Origin: Aquiflexum lacus
Lineage (GTDB): Bacteria > Bacteroidota > Bacteroidia > Cytophagales > Cyclobacteriaceae
Direction: 5' to 3'
DNA: 64,000 nucleotides
NCBI RefSeq assembly: GCF_015476655.1
Contig: NZ_JABFHF010000001.1
Coordinates: 248,001-312,000 of the forward strand
Notes under the pieces: generated by a model
Seen by the model: only the letters and a program-made list of their open reading frames with translations
Databases searched by the model: none
Told to the model about the DNA's origin: nothing
In this document: positions 8,284 through 15,891 of the stretch, piece after piece
How the letters are laid out: the number at the start of each line of letters is the position of its first letter
Position numbering within the stretch: position 1 is the first letter of the stretch
Program-made: the position numbers and the translations under genes

Positions 8284-10185
8284 TTAGTTTTGGGTTTTTG
8301 TGGATTCGATCAGGTTAATAAAACTTTGGACATCCTTAGGAAAATCTCTGGTTTTCACCAACTGCCCATGGGCATTTACCAAATAGACAGTAGGAAAGGA
8401 CCTTATTTTGTAGTGCTCCAGAAATGGATGTTCAAGGCCTCGGGTATTTAAGTTGATGGCTTGAGGGGAAGTGTATTTTCCGGATTCAATGCTTTTGGCC
8501 CATGAAGTAGGATCTTTGTCCACTGATATGGAAACAAATTTTACATCATGGTCATCGTAGTAGTGTTTTTTAAGGGGTGAAATGATCTTGGAGTATAGTT
8601 CCAGACATGCCCTGCAGCCCGTAAACCAAAAGTCTAATAGAAGAACTTTCCCTTGGTATTTGTCGAGTATTACTTCATCGCCTTTTAAGTCAAGCAAGAT
8701 TTCAGAAGAGAGTTTTGAACCGACAGACATATGGTCCAGGATATAGTCTACCTCCTGAATAAGCCAATCGGAGATGAGTTCTGTGTAAAGTGGAGAATCC
8801 CTAAATCCAGGCTCTGAAACAATGGAAATATTTTCGATAAGGTACATCCCGATTACTACCTCCTTAATGGCCTGAGGCAATTCAGAAACCTGTTCATAAA
8901 ATGAGCCTTGATGAACAAGCGTATTAAACCTTGCCAATTCATAGAGGTATTCTGCAAACTCAAATGAATATATTGAGTCACCAAAAAGTTTACCTTCCTC
9001 AATGGTATGTGGTAATAGGTCAGCCAATAAACTTGCATTTTCAGGAAAAAACCTTGAATAGGTCAGGGCTTTTTTGGTGGAAGAGGATGCTATTTTTCCA
9101 TACAGATCTGCTGAAAGTTGTTGATGGATCTCATTTTCAAGTCTATCTGAATATGATTCCATTACTTTCCATGAAGGATTTTGGAATGGTTCCTTTTTCA
9201 AAAAATCCCGGATGATATTGATACTTTCCTGGTCTGAACTGATCAGATGTGTCTTTCGAATGGCGTTATCGGCATCGGAAATCTGCTGTACTATACCTTC
9301 ATTTTCCAAAAAGGATTCTTTGTCTTTCACCCACATTATTGGATTTGCCTCTAGCCTCGCTTGTTCCACAAGATATGTGGTGAGGTATTGGCAGGTGTAT
9401 TTGTCAGCATAGGGACCATTGAAGAAAACCATGTTTTTATTTCTGTCAATTCTGACTCTAATGGTATCTCCCCGGTAAACTCTCAATCTTTGGATCGGAT
9501 AATAACCTTCTACCTGTATGGATAATAGCCCACTCTCATGTTGCAGATCGGATGTAAACTGGAAGGTTTTCTTGTTTTTGGTTCCTTCAAAGATCTTTCC
9601 CTCCTGAAGTTTAATAGATTTTACTAAACCCTTGGGTATATTATTATTGGAATTCAACAAATTGTGGTGTAGATAAATATTGATAGAATCGACTCGATGA
9701 TAGGACTCCACTTCCCCATAAATAACCACCGGAGCGGGGTCAAATGAGAGAACTCCGGTGGATTGGGTGAGGGCAACTTTTGGTGCTAATAGGAGGAGGG
9801 TTAGAGAGGCGAGAAGCGAGAAGCGGGAGAATAGATTTGAGATGTGAGAGATGAGATATGAGAAACAAGAGACAAGAACCAAAGTCCTGTCCCGAGTATC
9901 GGGAAGCCAAGAAGGGAATTGTGAGAATTGAGACTTGGCTCGGGGTAAAAAAGTATGGGATGGTGGAAAGGGGAATTGGAATGTTTGTCTTACTATTATC
10001 ATGAGGTGGGAGAGGTTTAGGAGTTTGGCGAGGAGGCAGGGGTAGCGGCTGCCGATGTAGGCGACGGCTTTGAGACCTTGGAGGGTGGGGGGTGTTGCCC
10101 CCTGCCCGCTAAAGGGGGTGGTTGTTGGATGGCTTCGGTATAGGCATAGGAGTGCCAGGAAGCAGTATTTGATGAATAGCTTCAT
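8284..10185 (-). CDS. TlpA-like thioredoxin-domain protein with a disrupted signal-peptide region
   Basis: The C-terminal 150 residues form a TlpA/AhpC-type thioredoxin domain: VLLLDFWFTGCRACLELY with active site Cys-Arg-Ala-Cys instead of the usual CGPC or CxPC, and a cis-proline segment SFPTVYLV. The middle is a long helical, DUF4369-like region common in such Bacteroidota proteins. I chose the ATG at 10185 (MKLFIKYCFLALLCLY) because it begins a signal-like segment; an ATG at 10242 is also in frame. About 110 codons that follow are low-complexity and repeat-derived, then a second hydrophobic stretch (SLTLLLLAPKVALTQ) leads into normal sequence. The gene seems to have been invaded by an intergenic repeat that happens to keep the frame. 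It heads the SusC-SusD operon. Expected role: periplasmic disulfide reduction. Confidence 0.8.
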   Translation of the reverse strand: MKLFIKYCFLALLCLYRSHPTTTPFSGQGATPPTLQGLKAVAYIGSRYPCLLAKLLNLSHLMIIVRQTFQFPFPPSHTFLPRAKSQFSQFPSWLPDTRDRTLVLVSCFSYLISHISNLFSRFSLLASLTLLLLAPKVALTQSTGVLSFDPAPVVIYGEVESYHRVDSINIYLHHNLLNSNNNIPKGLVKSIKLQEGKIFEGTKNKKTFQFTSDLQHESGLLSIQVEGYYPIQRLRVYRGDTIRVRIDRNKNMVFFNGPYADKYTCQYLTTYLVEQARLEANPIMWVKDKESFLENEGIVQQISDADNAIRKTHLISSDQESINIIRDFLKKEPFQNPSWKVMESYSDRLENEIHQQLSADLYGKIASSSTKKALTYSRFFPENASLLADLLPHTIEEGKLFGDSIYSFEFAEYLYELARFNTLVHQGSFYEQVSELPQAIKEVVIGMYLIENISIVSEPGFRDSPLYTELISDWLIQEVDYILDHMSVGSKLSSEILLDLKGDEVILDKYQGKVLLLDFWFTGCRACLELYSKIISPLKKHYYDDHDVKFVSISVDKDPTSWAKSIESGKYTSPQAINLNTRGLEHPFLEHYKIRSFPTVYLVNAHGQLVKTRDFPKDVQSFINLIESTKTQN

Positions 10186-10375
10186 TGGAGGGAAGTTTAG
10201 ATATGATGGAAATACAGCCCCTATAGGTGGGAAATTGAACAAAGTACATAGTACTAAGTACCAAGACTTACCATTGCGGCTGGATCAAAAGACTAGATTC
10301 GATTTGAGAAGTGCCCTGCTAGCAAAGGGCTCGCCAGTCTTGTATCTTAAGTCTTAAGTCTTTTGTCTTAAAGAA
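9803..10375. repeat. Intergenic-type degenerate repeat block
   Basis: This stretch has the look of non-coding repeats rather than gene sequence. It contains GAGGCGAGAAGCGAGAAGCG, alternating GAGATGTGAGAGATGAGATA, the small palindrome TCCCGAGTATCGGGA, a GCCCCC...GGGGG hairpin near 10100-10125, then AGTACTAAGTACC and CTTAAGTCTTAAGTCTTTTG beyond the gene start. The first two thirds lie inside the TlpA-like reading frame, where they encode the low-complexity segment. The 394 bases between that gene's outer start and the next gene hold only this material and no gene. Confidence 0.6.
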
Positions 10376-10636
10376 GGGTGGACTGCCGGCCTGAAAAGGG
10401 TGTCTTGGTCTACATGTGGGCTTATATGCCGGCCAATCCTGGGAAAATAGGTTCTAAATAGGGTTTTTTGGTTTTCTTTCGAAAATGATGTCGAAGATGG
10501 TTGGGGAACTATGGATGTATATTTGTTCAGATTGAATTGGATTTTGGTATTCAAGACCTATCCTATATTTTTCCAAACTGGAAGAGTTTGAATTTGAAAT
10601 AGTTGTTAGGATCCTTTGCTCCATAATTTATATTAA

Positions 10637-10843
10637 TTAATGATTCAAATTTGAGTCCATTAACAAATGACTTAAAAGACAATACACTTTTTTTAAATGT
10701 TCTTTTAATTCGGGGTTACAATCTTGAATTTCGATTTCACTTAAAACTCCCAAAATACTCCTTTGATATGATAAGAGTTCTTCATATCCAGTCAAAGGAA
10801 TATGAATATGTATTTTCTCATTTTCTTTATCAAAGACTATCAT
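10637..10843 (-). CDS. Small unknown protein
   Basis: 68 residues (MIVFDKENEKIHIHIPLTGY), soluble, with a helical C-terminal half rich in leucine (ELKEHLKKVYCLLSHLLMD). No family is recognised. It is transcribed divergently from the XRE-type regulator with about 80 bases between them, an arrangement typical of a regulated small gene next to its repressor. Codon use is AT-rich like the rest of the accessory region. It may be a member of a small toxin/antitoxin-like pair with the regulator, but nothing in the sequence proves this. Confidence 0.55.
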   Translation of the reverse strand: MIVFDKENEKIHIHIPLTGYEELLSYQRSILGVLSEIEIQDCNPELKEHLKKVYCLLSHLLMDSNLNH

Positions 10844-10926
10844 TATTTAAGACTTTCTGTAAATATATTAAGTAATTCTTAACATTACAAATAAATTTAT
10901 TCTATAATTCTGAAAATGTTTATCGA

Positions 10927-11178
10927 TTGTCTATCTTTATTGAAAGAATTACTGAACAAATGACCAGATTAGGAGAGTTTTTTGCTAAAAAATCTATTAA
11001 TAAATCCGATGTTGCCAGAAAAACAGGCCTAAGTAAACCAAGGTTAACTGAATTAACTAACAATCCTCAGACGAAACTTAGAGCTGATGAATTGTATCTC
11101 ATAGCACTTGCAATTGATGTAGATCCTGGAGAACTATTGGAATATGTATGTCAAGGATTAAAATTAAAAAATACCTAA
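10927..11178 (+). CDS. XRE/Cro-C1-type helix-turn-helix regulator
   Basis: Up to 83 residues made almost entirely of one Cro/C1 HTH domain: FFAKKSINKSDVARKTGL, then SKPRLTELTNNP as the recognition helix, then the third and fourth helices ELYLIALAIDVDPGELL. Start choice is uncertain: a TTG at 10927 gives 83 residues, while the ATG at 10960 gives 72 and still contains the complete HTH. It lies head-to-head with the 68-residue gene and probably represses from the shared spacer, which is inference from the layout. Confidence 0.75.
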   Translation: MSIFIERITEQMTRLGEFFAKKSINKSDVARKTGLSKPRLTELTNNPQTKLRADELYLIALAIDVDPGELLEYVCQGLKLKNT

Positions 11179-11226
11179 CTTTTATCTTATTTTATTGATT
11201 AAAAAGAAATGTGTTGAACCAGAATA

Positions 11227-11436
11227 TTATTCCCATATTAGTTCTTCAAACTCGAACCTAAATCCTTCCAGTCTTTGACTTCCCATTTTCCTAAAGTCTT
11301 TAATAGCAATTAACAGAAGCTCCGGATTCCGGGCTTTTATTTGATTTATAGAGGCAAATATACCCTGATCAGGGTATTTTTTTTGTGTGTGGGATTTGGT
11401 AGGTTTAGGAAATGTTAATTTGGAAATATCCGCAAT
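11227..11436 (-). pseudogene. 5'-truncated gene remnant
   Basis: A coding-like frame of about 70 codons on the minus strand ends in a TAA (complement of 11227-11229) and contains ordinary protein sequence such as INQIKARNPELLLIAIKDFR and GFRFEFEELIWE. It has no start codon before an upstream in-frame stop; the only ATG is internal. It therefore looks like the 3' part of a lost gene. A perfect palindrome (11360-11377) lies inside it. No family is recognised. Confidence 0.4.
11360..11377. repeat. Perfect 18-bp palindrome, ATACC...GGTAT family
   Basis: ATACCCTGATCAGGGTAT followed by a run of T. It resembles three further elements in this window (near 21880, 26455 and 31528) that carry AAAATACC...GGGTATTTT arms, but its centre differs (CTGATCAG). 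It could be a divergent family member or simply a terminator-like palindrome. Confidence 0.5.
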
Positions 11437-11520
11437 TCATTGCGACAATAACTAAAAATCAAGAGATATAAGACATAATTGGCGTATATTAAACGTTACA
11501 GGCCATAGAGGACTTAGAAG

Positions 11521-12048
11521 ATGATAACTTATGAAGATAGACAAGAGGCAATTGAAGGATTTGCTCGATCACGGAATGCCAATATTCTGGGATTAGCTTA
11601 CTATAGACCAGACCCTAACGCATTGCAAACACATTGCATTCAGAATGTTTCGAACAAGGTCGATCAAGAAGGAGGAGCTGTTAAGTATGGATGGACTTTC
11701 CATCATCGTGTTAATCCTGATTTTGGGGACTACTTATTTGCAACACATCATGCAGTATGGCACAACCCAAATGGAACATTAGTTGACATAACTCCCTTCC
11801 ATGAAGAAAAGAAGCATCATCCTATTACAACAGGCGGTGATGTATTATTCCTTTTGGACGAAAGTGCAAACCCTATTGAGGTCGGGAACGTGAGACTTCC
11901 TTTACCTCTTATTTATTTTCCAATAAAAGCGAACTCTAAAATTCTCGAATACATAAAAAAACTTACTGAACAAGAGATTAATGACTATCGAGTGAACTAT
12001 GGAATTGACGTGAGGTCAGTGTACGATCAACATCAATATAACACTTAG
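11521..12048 (+). CDS. Unknown protein, first gene of a cassette-like unit
   Basis: 175 residues, soluble, with a histidine-rich centre (ATHHAVWHNPNGTLVDITPF, then HEEKKHHP). The phrase H-A-V-W...G-x-L-V-D-I-T-P is one I associate with small unknown proteins carried on gene cassettes and mobile DNA, but I cannot name the family. A GTTAC sequence ending an inverted-repeat-like stretch lies just upstream (11495-11499), and the gene ends two bases before the start of the GIY-YIG pseudogene, so the two were probably co-transcribed. No signal peptide or membrane segment. Confidence 0.6.
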   Translation: MITYEDRQEAIEGFARSRNANILGLAYYRPDPNALQTHCIQNVSNKVDQEGGAVKYGWTFHHRVNPDFGDYLFATHHAVWHNPNGTLVDITPFHEEKKHHPITTGGDVLFLLDESANPIEVGNVRLPLPLIYFPIKANSKILEYIKKLTEQEINDYRVNYGIDVRSVYDQHQYNT

Positions 12049-12050
12049 TT

Positions 12051-12502
12051 ATGAAGTTTGAAGAACTGGAAAAATATAAGCGGAACGGGATGTCCTATTT
12101 CAAATAAACGACAAATTTAGAGACAAATGCAATGCTCCGAATGACTGTTCCGGTGTGTACACCATATACAGAATCATTAACAACAAGGAAGAACTGATTT
12201 ATATTGGATCAAGTGGCCAGCGAACAAAAGATGGCAAAATCAAACACAGAAAAGGAGGAATTTATGACCGGCTTGTCAACGGGTATCATCCAAACAGATT
12301 TGGCGAACAAAAAAGGATTAAACGTGCCAACTCATTTCCAAAACAAATGCTGAACGAAGGTCTAAAAACCATTAAGATTTATTGGTGGCTCACTTATGAT
12401 CATTAGTATTCTGATTTTCCAATGGTTGTTGAACTCGAACTTACCAACCAATATAAAAATGAATTCGGCAGACTCCCTGACTGGCATCAAAACGGCCTGT
12501 AA
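12051..12502 (+). pseudogene. GIY-YIG nuclease-domain gene, broken by a frameshift and a nonsense codon
   Basis: The ATG two bases after the preceding gene starts MKFEELEKYKRNGMSYF, then hits TAA; one base lost around 12102 would restore the continuation FQINDKFRDKCNAPNDCSG and the GIY-YIG core VYTIYRI...ELIYIGSSG. That core is intact from about 12155 but is then interrupted by an in-frame TAG at 12404-12406, after which the same frame continues as coding sequence (DFPMVVELELTNQYKNEFG, LPDWHQNGL) to a TAA at 12500-12502. GIY-YIG domains are metal-dependent endonucleases in homing, repair and mobile elements. Both lesions together indicate decay rather than recoding. The stop lies inside the following inverted repeat. 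Confidence 0.8.
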
Positions 12503-12611
12503 CAAACACTATCATCCATAAGCTTACCGAGCTATTTGCAAAGGCTAGTGGGAAGAGATACTTTTATAGATATTTAAAAAGTCCAGCTTACGGATGATAG
12601 TTGGACGTTAC
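12499..12611. repeat. attC-like imperfect inverted repeat
   Basis: Ends are GTAAC (12499-12503) and GTTAC (12607-12611). Inside are 17-bp arms, ACTATCATCCATAAGCT (12508-12524) and AGCTTACGGATGATAGT (12585-12601), complementary with one mismatch and separated by 60 bases. The stop codon of the preceding gene overlaps the left end, and the next gene begins 41 bases beyond the right end. This is the architecture of an integron attC recombination site. The core triplets are only a partial match to the classical GTTRRRY consensus, so the call is provisional. Confidence 0.5.
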
Positions 12612-12652
12612 GTACAATTGAAAAGACGTGACAACGACAAAAAACGACACAA

Positions 12653-13210
12653 ATGGAAAGAATAAACATAGAATATCTAAAGACTGACTCAATTGAAGAT
12701 GAGTTTGAAATTGAACAATTTTGGATAGACATACGAAAGGAACTATATAAAATTGAGGAAGACAATACACTGTTTTATTTTAATGTTCGCAGAGGACATG
12801 CATCCGCTTACATTGGTGAATATGCAGGGATATTTTTTCAAGTTTTAATTGACATAATTCCATTAGCTGATGAAACTTTATCTATTTGGGAAAAAATATC
12901 CAATCACATAAAAAGCAAAAGAGATAAAGGTAAGATTGTGAGAGTTCTTAATTTGACTTTGCTTGAAAATCTGTGCAGATATGACTTAATCAATCACAAG
13001 GGAGTTAAGAATGCAGAAATAACAAAATCAGAGAAGCTCGTTGATAAAGGTATCGATAGATATGATTCTGACATAGACTTTCCGTATGAGGAAACTTTGG
13101 ACAAGGTCAATTGTGCTAATATAACTTTTGAAAGTAAAAAATATAGGTATGTCTATTTAATCGCCTCAGACGGTGATATCACTAATTATGAACGAATAGA
13201 AATTCAATAA
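12653..13210 (+). CDS. Unknown protein, first of a two-gene unit
   Basis: 185 residues, acidic and soluble, starting MERINIEYLKTDSIEDEF. The central segment (YFNVRRGHASAYIGEYAGIF) and the C-terminal strand-rich part are not recognised as a known family. The next gene starts one base after its stop, so they are almost certainly co-expressed. The pair lies between two attC-like structures, like a two-gene cassette. Possible roles such as a toxin-immunity or defence pair are speculation from this layout only. Confidence 0.6.
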   Translation: MERINIEYLKTDSIEDEFEIEQFWIDIRKELYKIEEDNTLFYFNVRRGHASAYIGEYAGIFFQVLIDIIPLADETLSIWEKISNHIKSKRDKGKIVRVLNLTLLENLCRYDLINHKGVKNAEITKSEKLVDKGIDRYDSDIDFPYEETLDKVNCANITFESKKYRYVYLIASDGDITNYERIEIQ

Positions 13211-13211
13211 G

Positions 13212-13790
13212 ATGAAAATAGTATTTATTCCAACTGGACTATCCGATGATTTAATGAATTTCAATCTTTCAGAGATAAATTCGACTGAGCTTGATGAAAT
13301 ACTTGAACAACTTAAATATATTGACAACGAAGTAGAGATAACAGAAACAAATTTTGGAAAAGGTGCTGATTGGATATTATTAGTGGCAACATTAAGTTCT
13401 ATTGCTTATGTAATATCAGTAGGTGACAAATTAGAAAAGGGAATAGATGGATGGATAAAAATTGGGAAAAGAATTTCTAAGTTGTTTCCTAAAAGTGATA
13501 AACTTTACATTGACGAAGACGGTGCAAAAATAATCGCAATTACACACATTGCTGAAAAATACAATTTAACAAACATTGCCTTAAAAGATAGTCAGGTTAT
13601 ATATTTAGCAGACTTTTCGACTTGGTTTAGACAACGTGAAGTGGAGTGTTTTACTTCAAAACCTTTCAACATCTATAATTTTACATTTGATGTGAATGAT
13701 GAAAGAACCATTATACTAAGTGTAAAGTCAAATGGTGAAATAACCGAACTATTGAATATTGAAAATGACAGACTTGACATACCCTTCTAA
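13212..13790 (+). CDS. Unknown protein with one hydrophobic segment, second of a two-gene unit
   Basis: 192 residues. A single hydrophobic segment lies at about 54-70 (WILLVATLSSIAYVISV), followed by an amphipathic basic stretch (GWIKIGKRISKLF), then a soluble C-terminal domain that ends in a beta-rich region. No catalytic motif is visible. It is read from the same transcript as the preceding gene (one-base spacing) and ends shortly before a GCATAAC sequence and a strong hairpin. The lone membrane-like helix between two soluble parts would suit an effector that acts at a membrane, but this is only a possibility. Confidence 0.6.
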   Translation: MKIVFIPTGLSDDLMNFNLSEINSTELDEILEQLKYIDNEVEITETNFGKGADWILLVATLSSIAYVISVGDKLEKGIDGWIKIGKRISKLFPKSDKLYIDEDGAKIIAITHIAEKYNLTNIALKDSQVIYLADFSTWFRQREVECFTSKPFNIYNFTFDVNDERTIILSVKSNGEITELLNIENDRLDIPF

Positions 13791-13837
13791 AAGAACAACT
13801 GTGCATAACATTTAGCCCACTAGAGGAAAGCCCTTGA

Positions 13838-13877
13838 AAAAAGCCCTGATTGATGCATTCATCTATCAGGGCTTTTT
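13838..13877. terminator. Strong hairpin terminator within a larger inverted repeat
   Basis: A 13-bp stem, AAAAAGCCCTGAT (13838-13850) with ATCAGGGCTTTTT (13865-13877), and a T run on each strand. It is nested in outer arms AGCCCACTAG (13814-13823) and CTAGTGGCT (13879-13887), preceded by GCATAAC at 13803-13809. The outer structure resembles the left half of an attC-type site whose right end has been replaced by the IS66 remnant. Confidence 0.75.
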
Positions 13878-13902
13878 GCTAGTGGCTGTTGACTGACATC
13901 CT

Positions 13903-14129
13903 TATCCATCCGATAAACCCCATATTTCCTGGACGGTGATAACTTCGTAAAGGTGCATCATGAAAAAGATCAACATCGATGAGTATTACGAAGTGTTTAA
14001 TAGGTGGCAGGCTTCTGGAAAAAGTTAAGCCTCTTTTGCACTGAGGAAGAGGGCATTTCAAAGACAACATTTTATTATTGGTGCAGGAAGTTCAGTTTGG
14101 AGGAATCCTCTTCAACCGGTCAATCTTAA
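13903..14129 (+). mobile_element. IS66-type left-end remnant with a frameshifted accessory gene
   Basis: From the ATG at 13960 the sequence encodes MKKINIDEYYEVFNRWQASG, the start of the small IS66-family accessory protein (TnpA-like HTH protein). It then meets a TAA; in another frame it continues with CTEEEGISKTTFYYWCRKFS and ends at 14127-14129. The rest of the element (TnpB, transposase) is missing. The outer end carries TATCCATCCGA (13903-13913), which recurs at the outer end of the second IS66 remnant in this window. It is dead DNA. Confidence 0.75.
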
Positions 14130-14276
14130 TTTTCTTTGACCATCCCTGATATTGGTTTTAAAAGAGAGCCAGTTGTGTCAGAATCAATTAGATTTTATAA
14201 TTTATTATATCACTAAAGGTCAAAAACTGGGCAGTGTTTTTTTTATTTGTTATAGCTGTTGGTCGGATGGATACAT

Positions 14277-14420
14277 TTATTTCTCAGGTGGAATATCACC
14301 TTTATTCAATTCTCCCAACCCTTTATCCATATGAATTCTCTGAAACCAACCGACAAGTTGCTCATCAGTAAGTTCTTCACGATCTGAGGTTGGTTCGAAA
14401 TATGATTGATCTCCATAAAA
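14277..14420 (-). pseudogene. C-terminal remnant of an unknown gene
   Basis: About 47 codons open on the minus strand with protein-like content (FEPTSDREELTDEQLVGWF, then HMDKGLGELNKGDIPPEK) and a TAA at the end, but no start codon before an upstream TAG. It appears to be the 3' end of a gene lost by rearrangement next to the IS66 remnant. No family recognised. The remaining 240 bases up to the next gene show nothing further. Confidence 0.4.
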
Positions 14421-14659
14421 CTAGACTGACTTGGGAGAGAAAAAATTTATATCCATTACTTTTTTCAAAATTTTATTAAAGGCTTTACTAAGATTGGACT
14501 TATAAGTCTTTCCTCCATTTTTCCCTCCTGAAAATGAATGAATAGTTTGGTTAAAGATATAAAGCAACTTCAAAAATTAGGTTCATTTAGCTAAGATAAG
14601 TTTTTCTATATTTGAACAATTGGAAGGAATATAGAAAGTATAAATACTGAATCAATATT

Positions 14660-15505
14660 ATGAAATCAAATGCTACAGAGAAGTATACTGTTGAAGGTCG
14701 GTTGATTTCGGGTCCTCCAGCTTTAAGAAAACTGTACGATATATTTGATTATTATAGGGGAAAGACCTCTTTGGATATATTTTTGGATTTTAGTGAGCTA
14801 AATTGGATTGACGCAAACCTTTGTGCCATACTTGACTCAATAATCTTTGTATTGAATCGGGATTGGGGACATAGATTCTATATTGATAAGAAGGATATAA
14901 ATGGGAAATTTGAAATATTTCAAAGAAATGGATTTTTGAAACCATCTGAGAATGGGGAAGTTTTGATTGATAATAGGGAAACAACTGTTAAACTAACACG
15001 ATTTTTAACAGATAGTGATGGGGAATTTTACGGCTATATAGGTGATTCTTTATTTGGTCACAAAGCTTTTGAGGATATGCCTGAGGTCAAAGCTAATTTG
15101 TTGGAACATTTTCTTGAGATTTTCGCAAATATTCAAACCCATGCAAAAACAGAAGACCCAATTTTTGCATGTGGCCAATACTATCCTAAATTATTTCAAT
15201 TAAAATTCACCTTGGTAGATTTAGGGGTTGGGTTTTTGGATCCAATCTCAAAATTTACAAGAGGAAAAATTAATTCACCTCAAGGAGCGATAGAGTGGGC
15301 TCTAATTAAGACCAATAGTACAAAGATAGATGCACCAGGTGGTTTGGGTTTGTCTTATTCGAAAGATTATTGCGATTATCATAAACATGGATTCCAAATA
15401 ATCACTAATGGACTTTGCTGGACTAATGATGATTGCTTGGTAAATTATTGGTCAGTTCCCAATTTCCCTGGGACAGTAATTAATTTAATTTTTAATTGTA
15501 AATAA
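14660..15505 (+). CDS. STAS-like plus GHKL/HATPase-domain protein
   Basis: 281 residues. The first 100 residues resemble a STAS fold (LDIFLDFSELNWIDANLCAI, as in STAS/anti-anti-sigma strands). The C-terminal half has the hallmarks of a histidine-kinase-type ATP-binding fold: an N-box-like segment with E153, N157 and H161, a G1-box DLGVGF at 187-192, and a G2-box GGLGLS at 227-232. There is no phospho-acceptor histidine domain, so it is more like an anti-sigma-type or signalling ATPase than a sensor kinase. It is followed by a DUF4325 STAS-like protein and a PIN-domain protein on the same strand, forming a compact trio. The trio's biological role is unknown; regulated nuclease activity is my inference. 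Confidence 0.75.
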   Translation: MKSNATEKYTVEGRLISGPPALRKLYDIFDYYRGKTSLDIFLDFSELNWIDANLCAILDSIIFVLNRDWGHRFYIDKKDINGKFEIFQRNGFLKPSENGEVLIDNRETTVKLTRFLTDSDGEFYGYIGDSLFGHKAFEDMPEVKANLLEHFLEIFANIQTHAKTEDPIFACGQYYPKLFQLKFTLVDLGVGFLDPISKFTRGKINSPQGAIEWALIKTNSTKIDAPGGLGLSYSKDYCDYHKHGFQIITNGLCWTNDDCLVNYWSVPNFPGTVINLIFNCK

Positions 15506-15559
15506 AACATATTCAGAGATATATAGTATATTGTATAATATTATTAAGTTTGCACTCCA

Positions 15560-15889
15560 ATGATAAAAATCCAAGAAATACTCTCTAAAAATATTGCGAT
15601 ACTTCATTCTGATGGCCTTAAAGTATATAATGCATTGACTGAGGAATTCGCTTTGCGAAATGAATTTTCATTGAGCTTTGAATCAATAGAAACATGTACT
15701 ACAGCATTTTTAAATGCTTCTATTGGGAAACTTCTTTTAAACGCACCGGAATCTGTAAAAAAAATGAAGATCATTGAAGCCAGTGAAGATATTCTAAAAA
15801 AAATTGAGTGGGTAAAGGAAAATGCTTTAAATGAAGCTAAAAGGCATGCAAGGGAAGAATCAATGATTGAGTATCTTGAAAATGCTTAA
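15560..15889 (+). CDS. DUF4325-type STAS-like protein
   Basis: 109 residues. The layout matches DUF4325, a STAS-like family found beside HATPase proteins: an N-terminal beta strand (NIAILHSDGLKVYNAL), a central strand SLSFESIETC, and the conserved loop-helix TTAFLNASIGKLL. A basic helical tail follows. In known cases DUF4325 proteins partner with a GHKL ATPase, much as SpoIIAA partners with SpoIIAB. Here the ATPase is the preceding gene (54-base gap) and the PIN protein starts two bases after the stop, so the three are very likely one operon. No phosphorylatable serine can be assigned with confidence. Confidence 0.75.
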   Translation: MIKIQEILSKNIAILHSDGLKVYNALTEEFALRNEFSLSFESIETCTTAFLNASIGKLLLNAPESVKKMKIIEASEDILKKIEWVKENALNEAKRHAREESMIEYLENA

Positions 15890-15891
15890 TT

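Noticed and set aside
10354-10554. 66-codon minus-strand frame near the repeat block
   Set aside because: Composition is repeat-derived with no protein features.
14152-14334. 60-codon plus-strand frame beyond the IS66 remnant
   Set aside because: Overlaps a minus-strand gene remnant with better protein-like content and has a poly-T driven hydrophobic stretch only.
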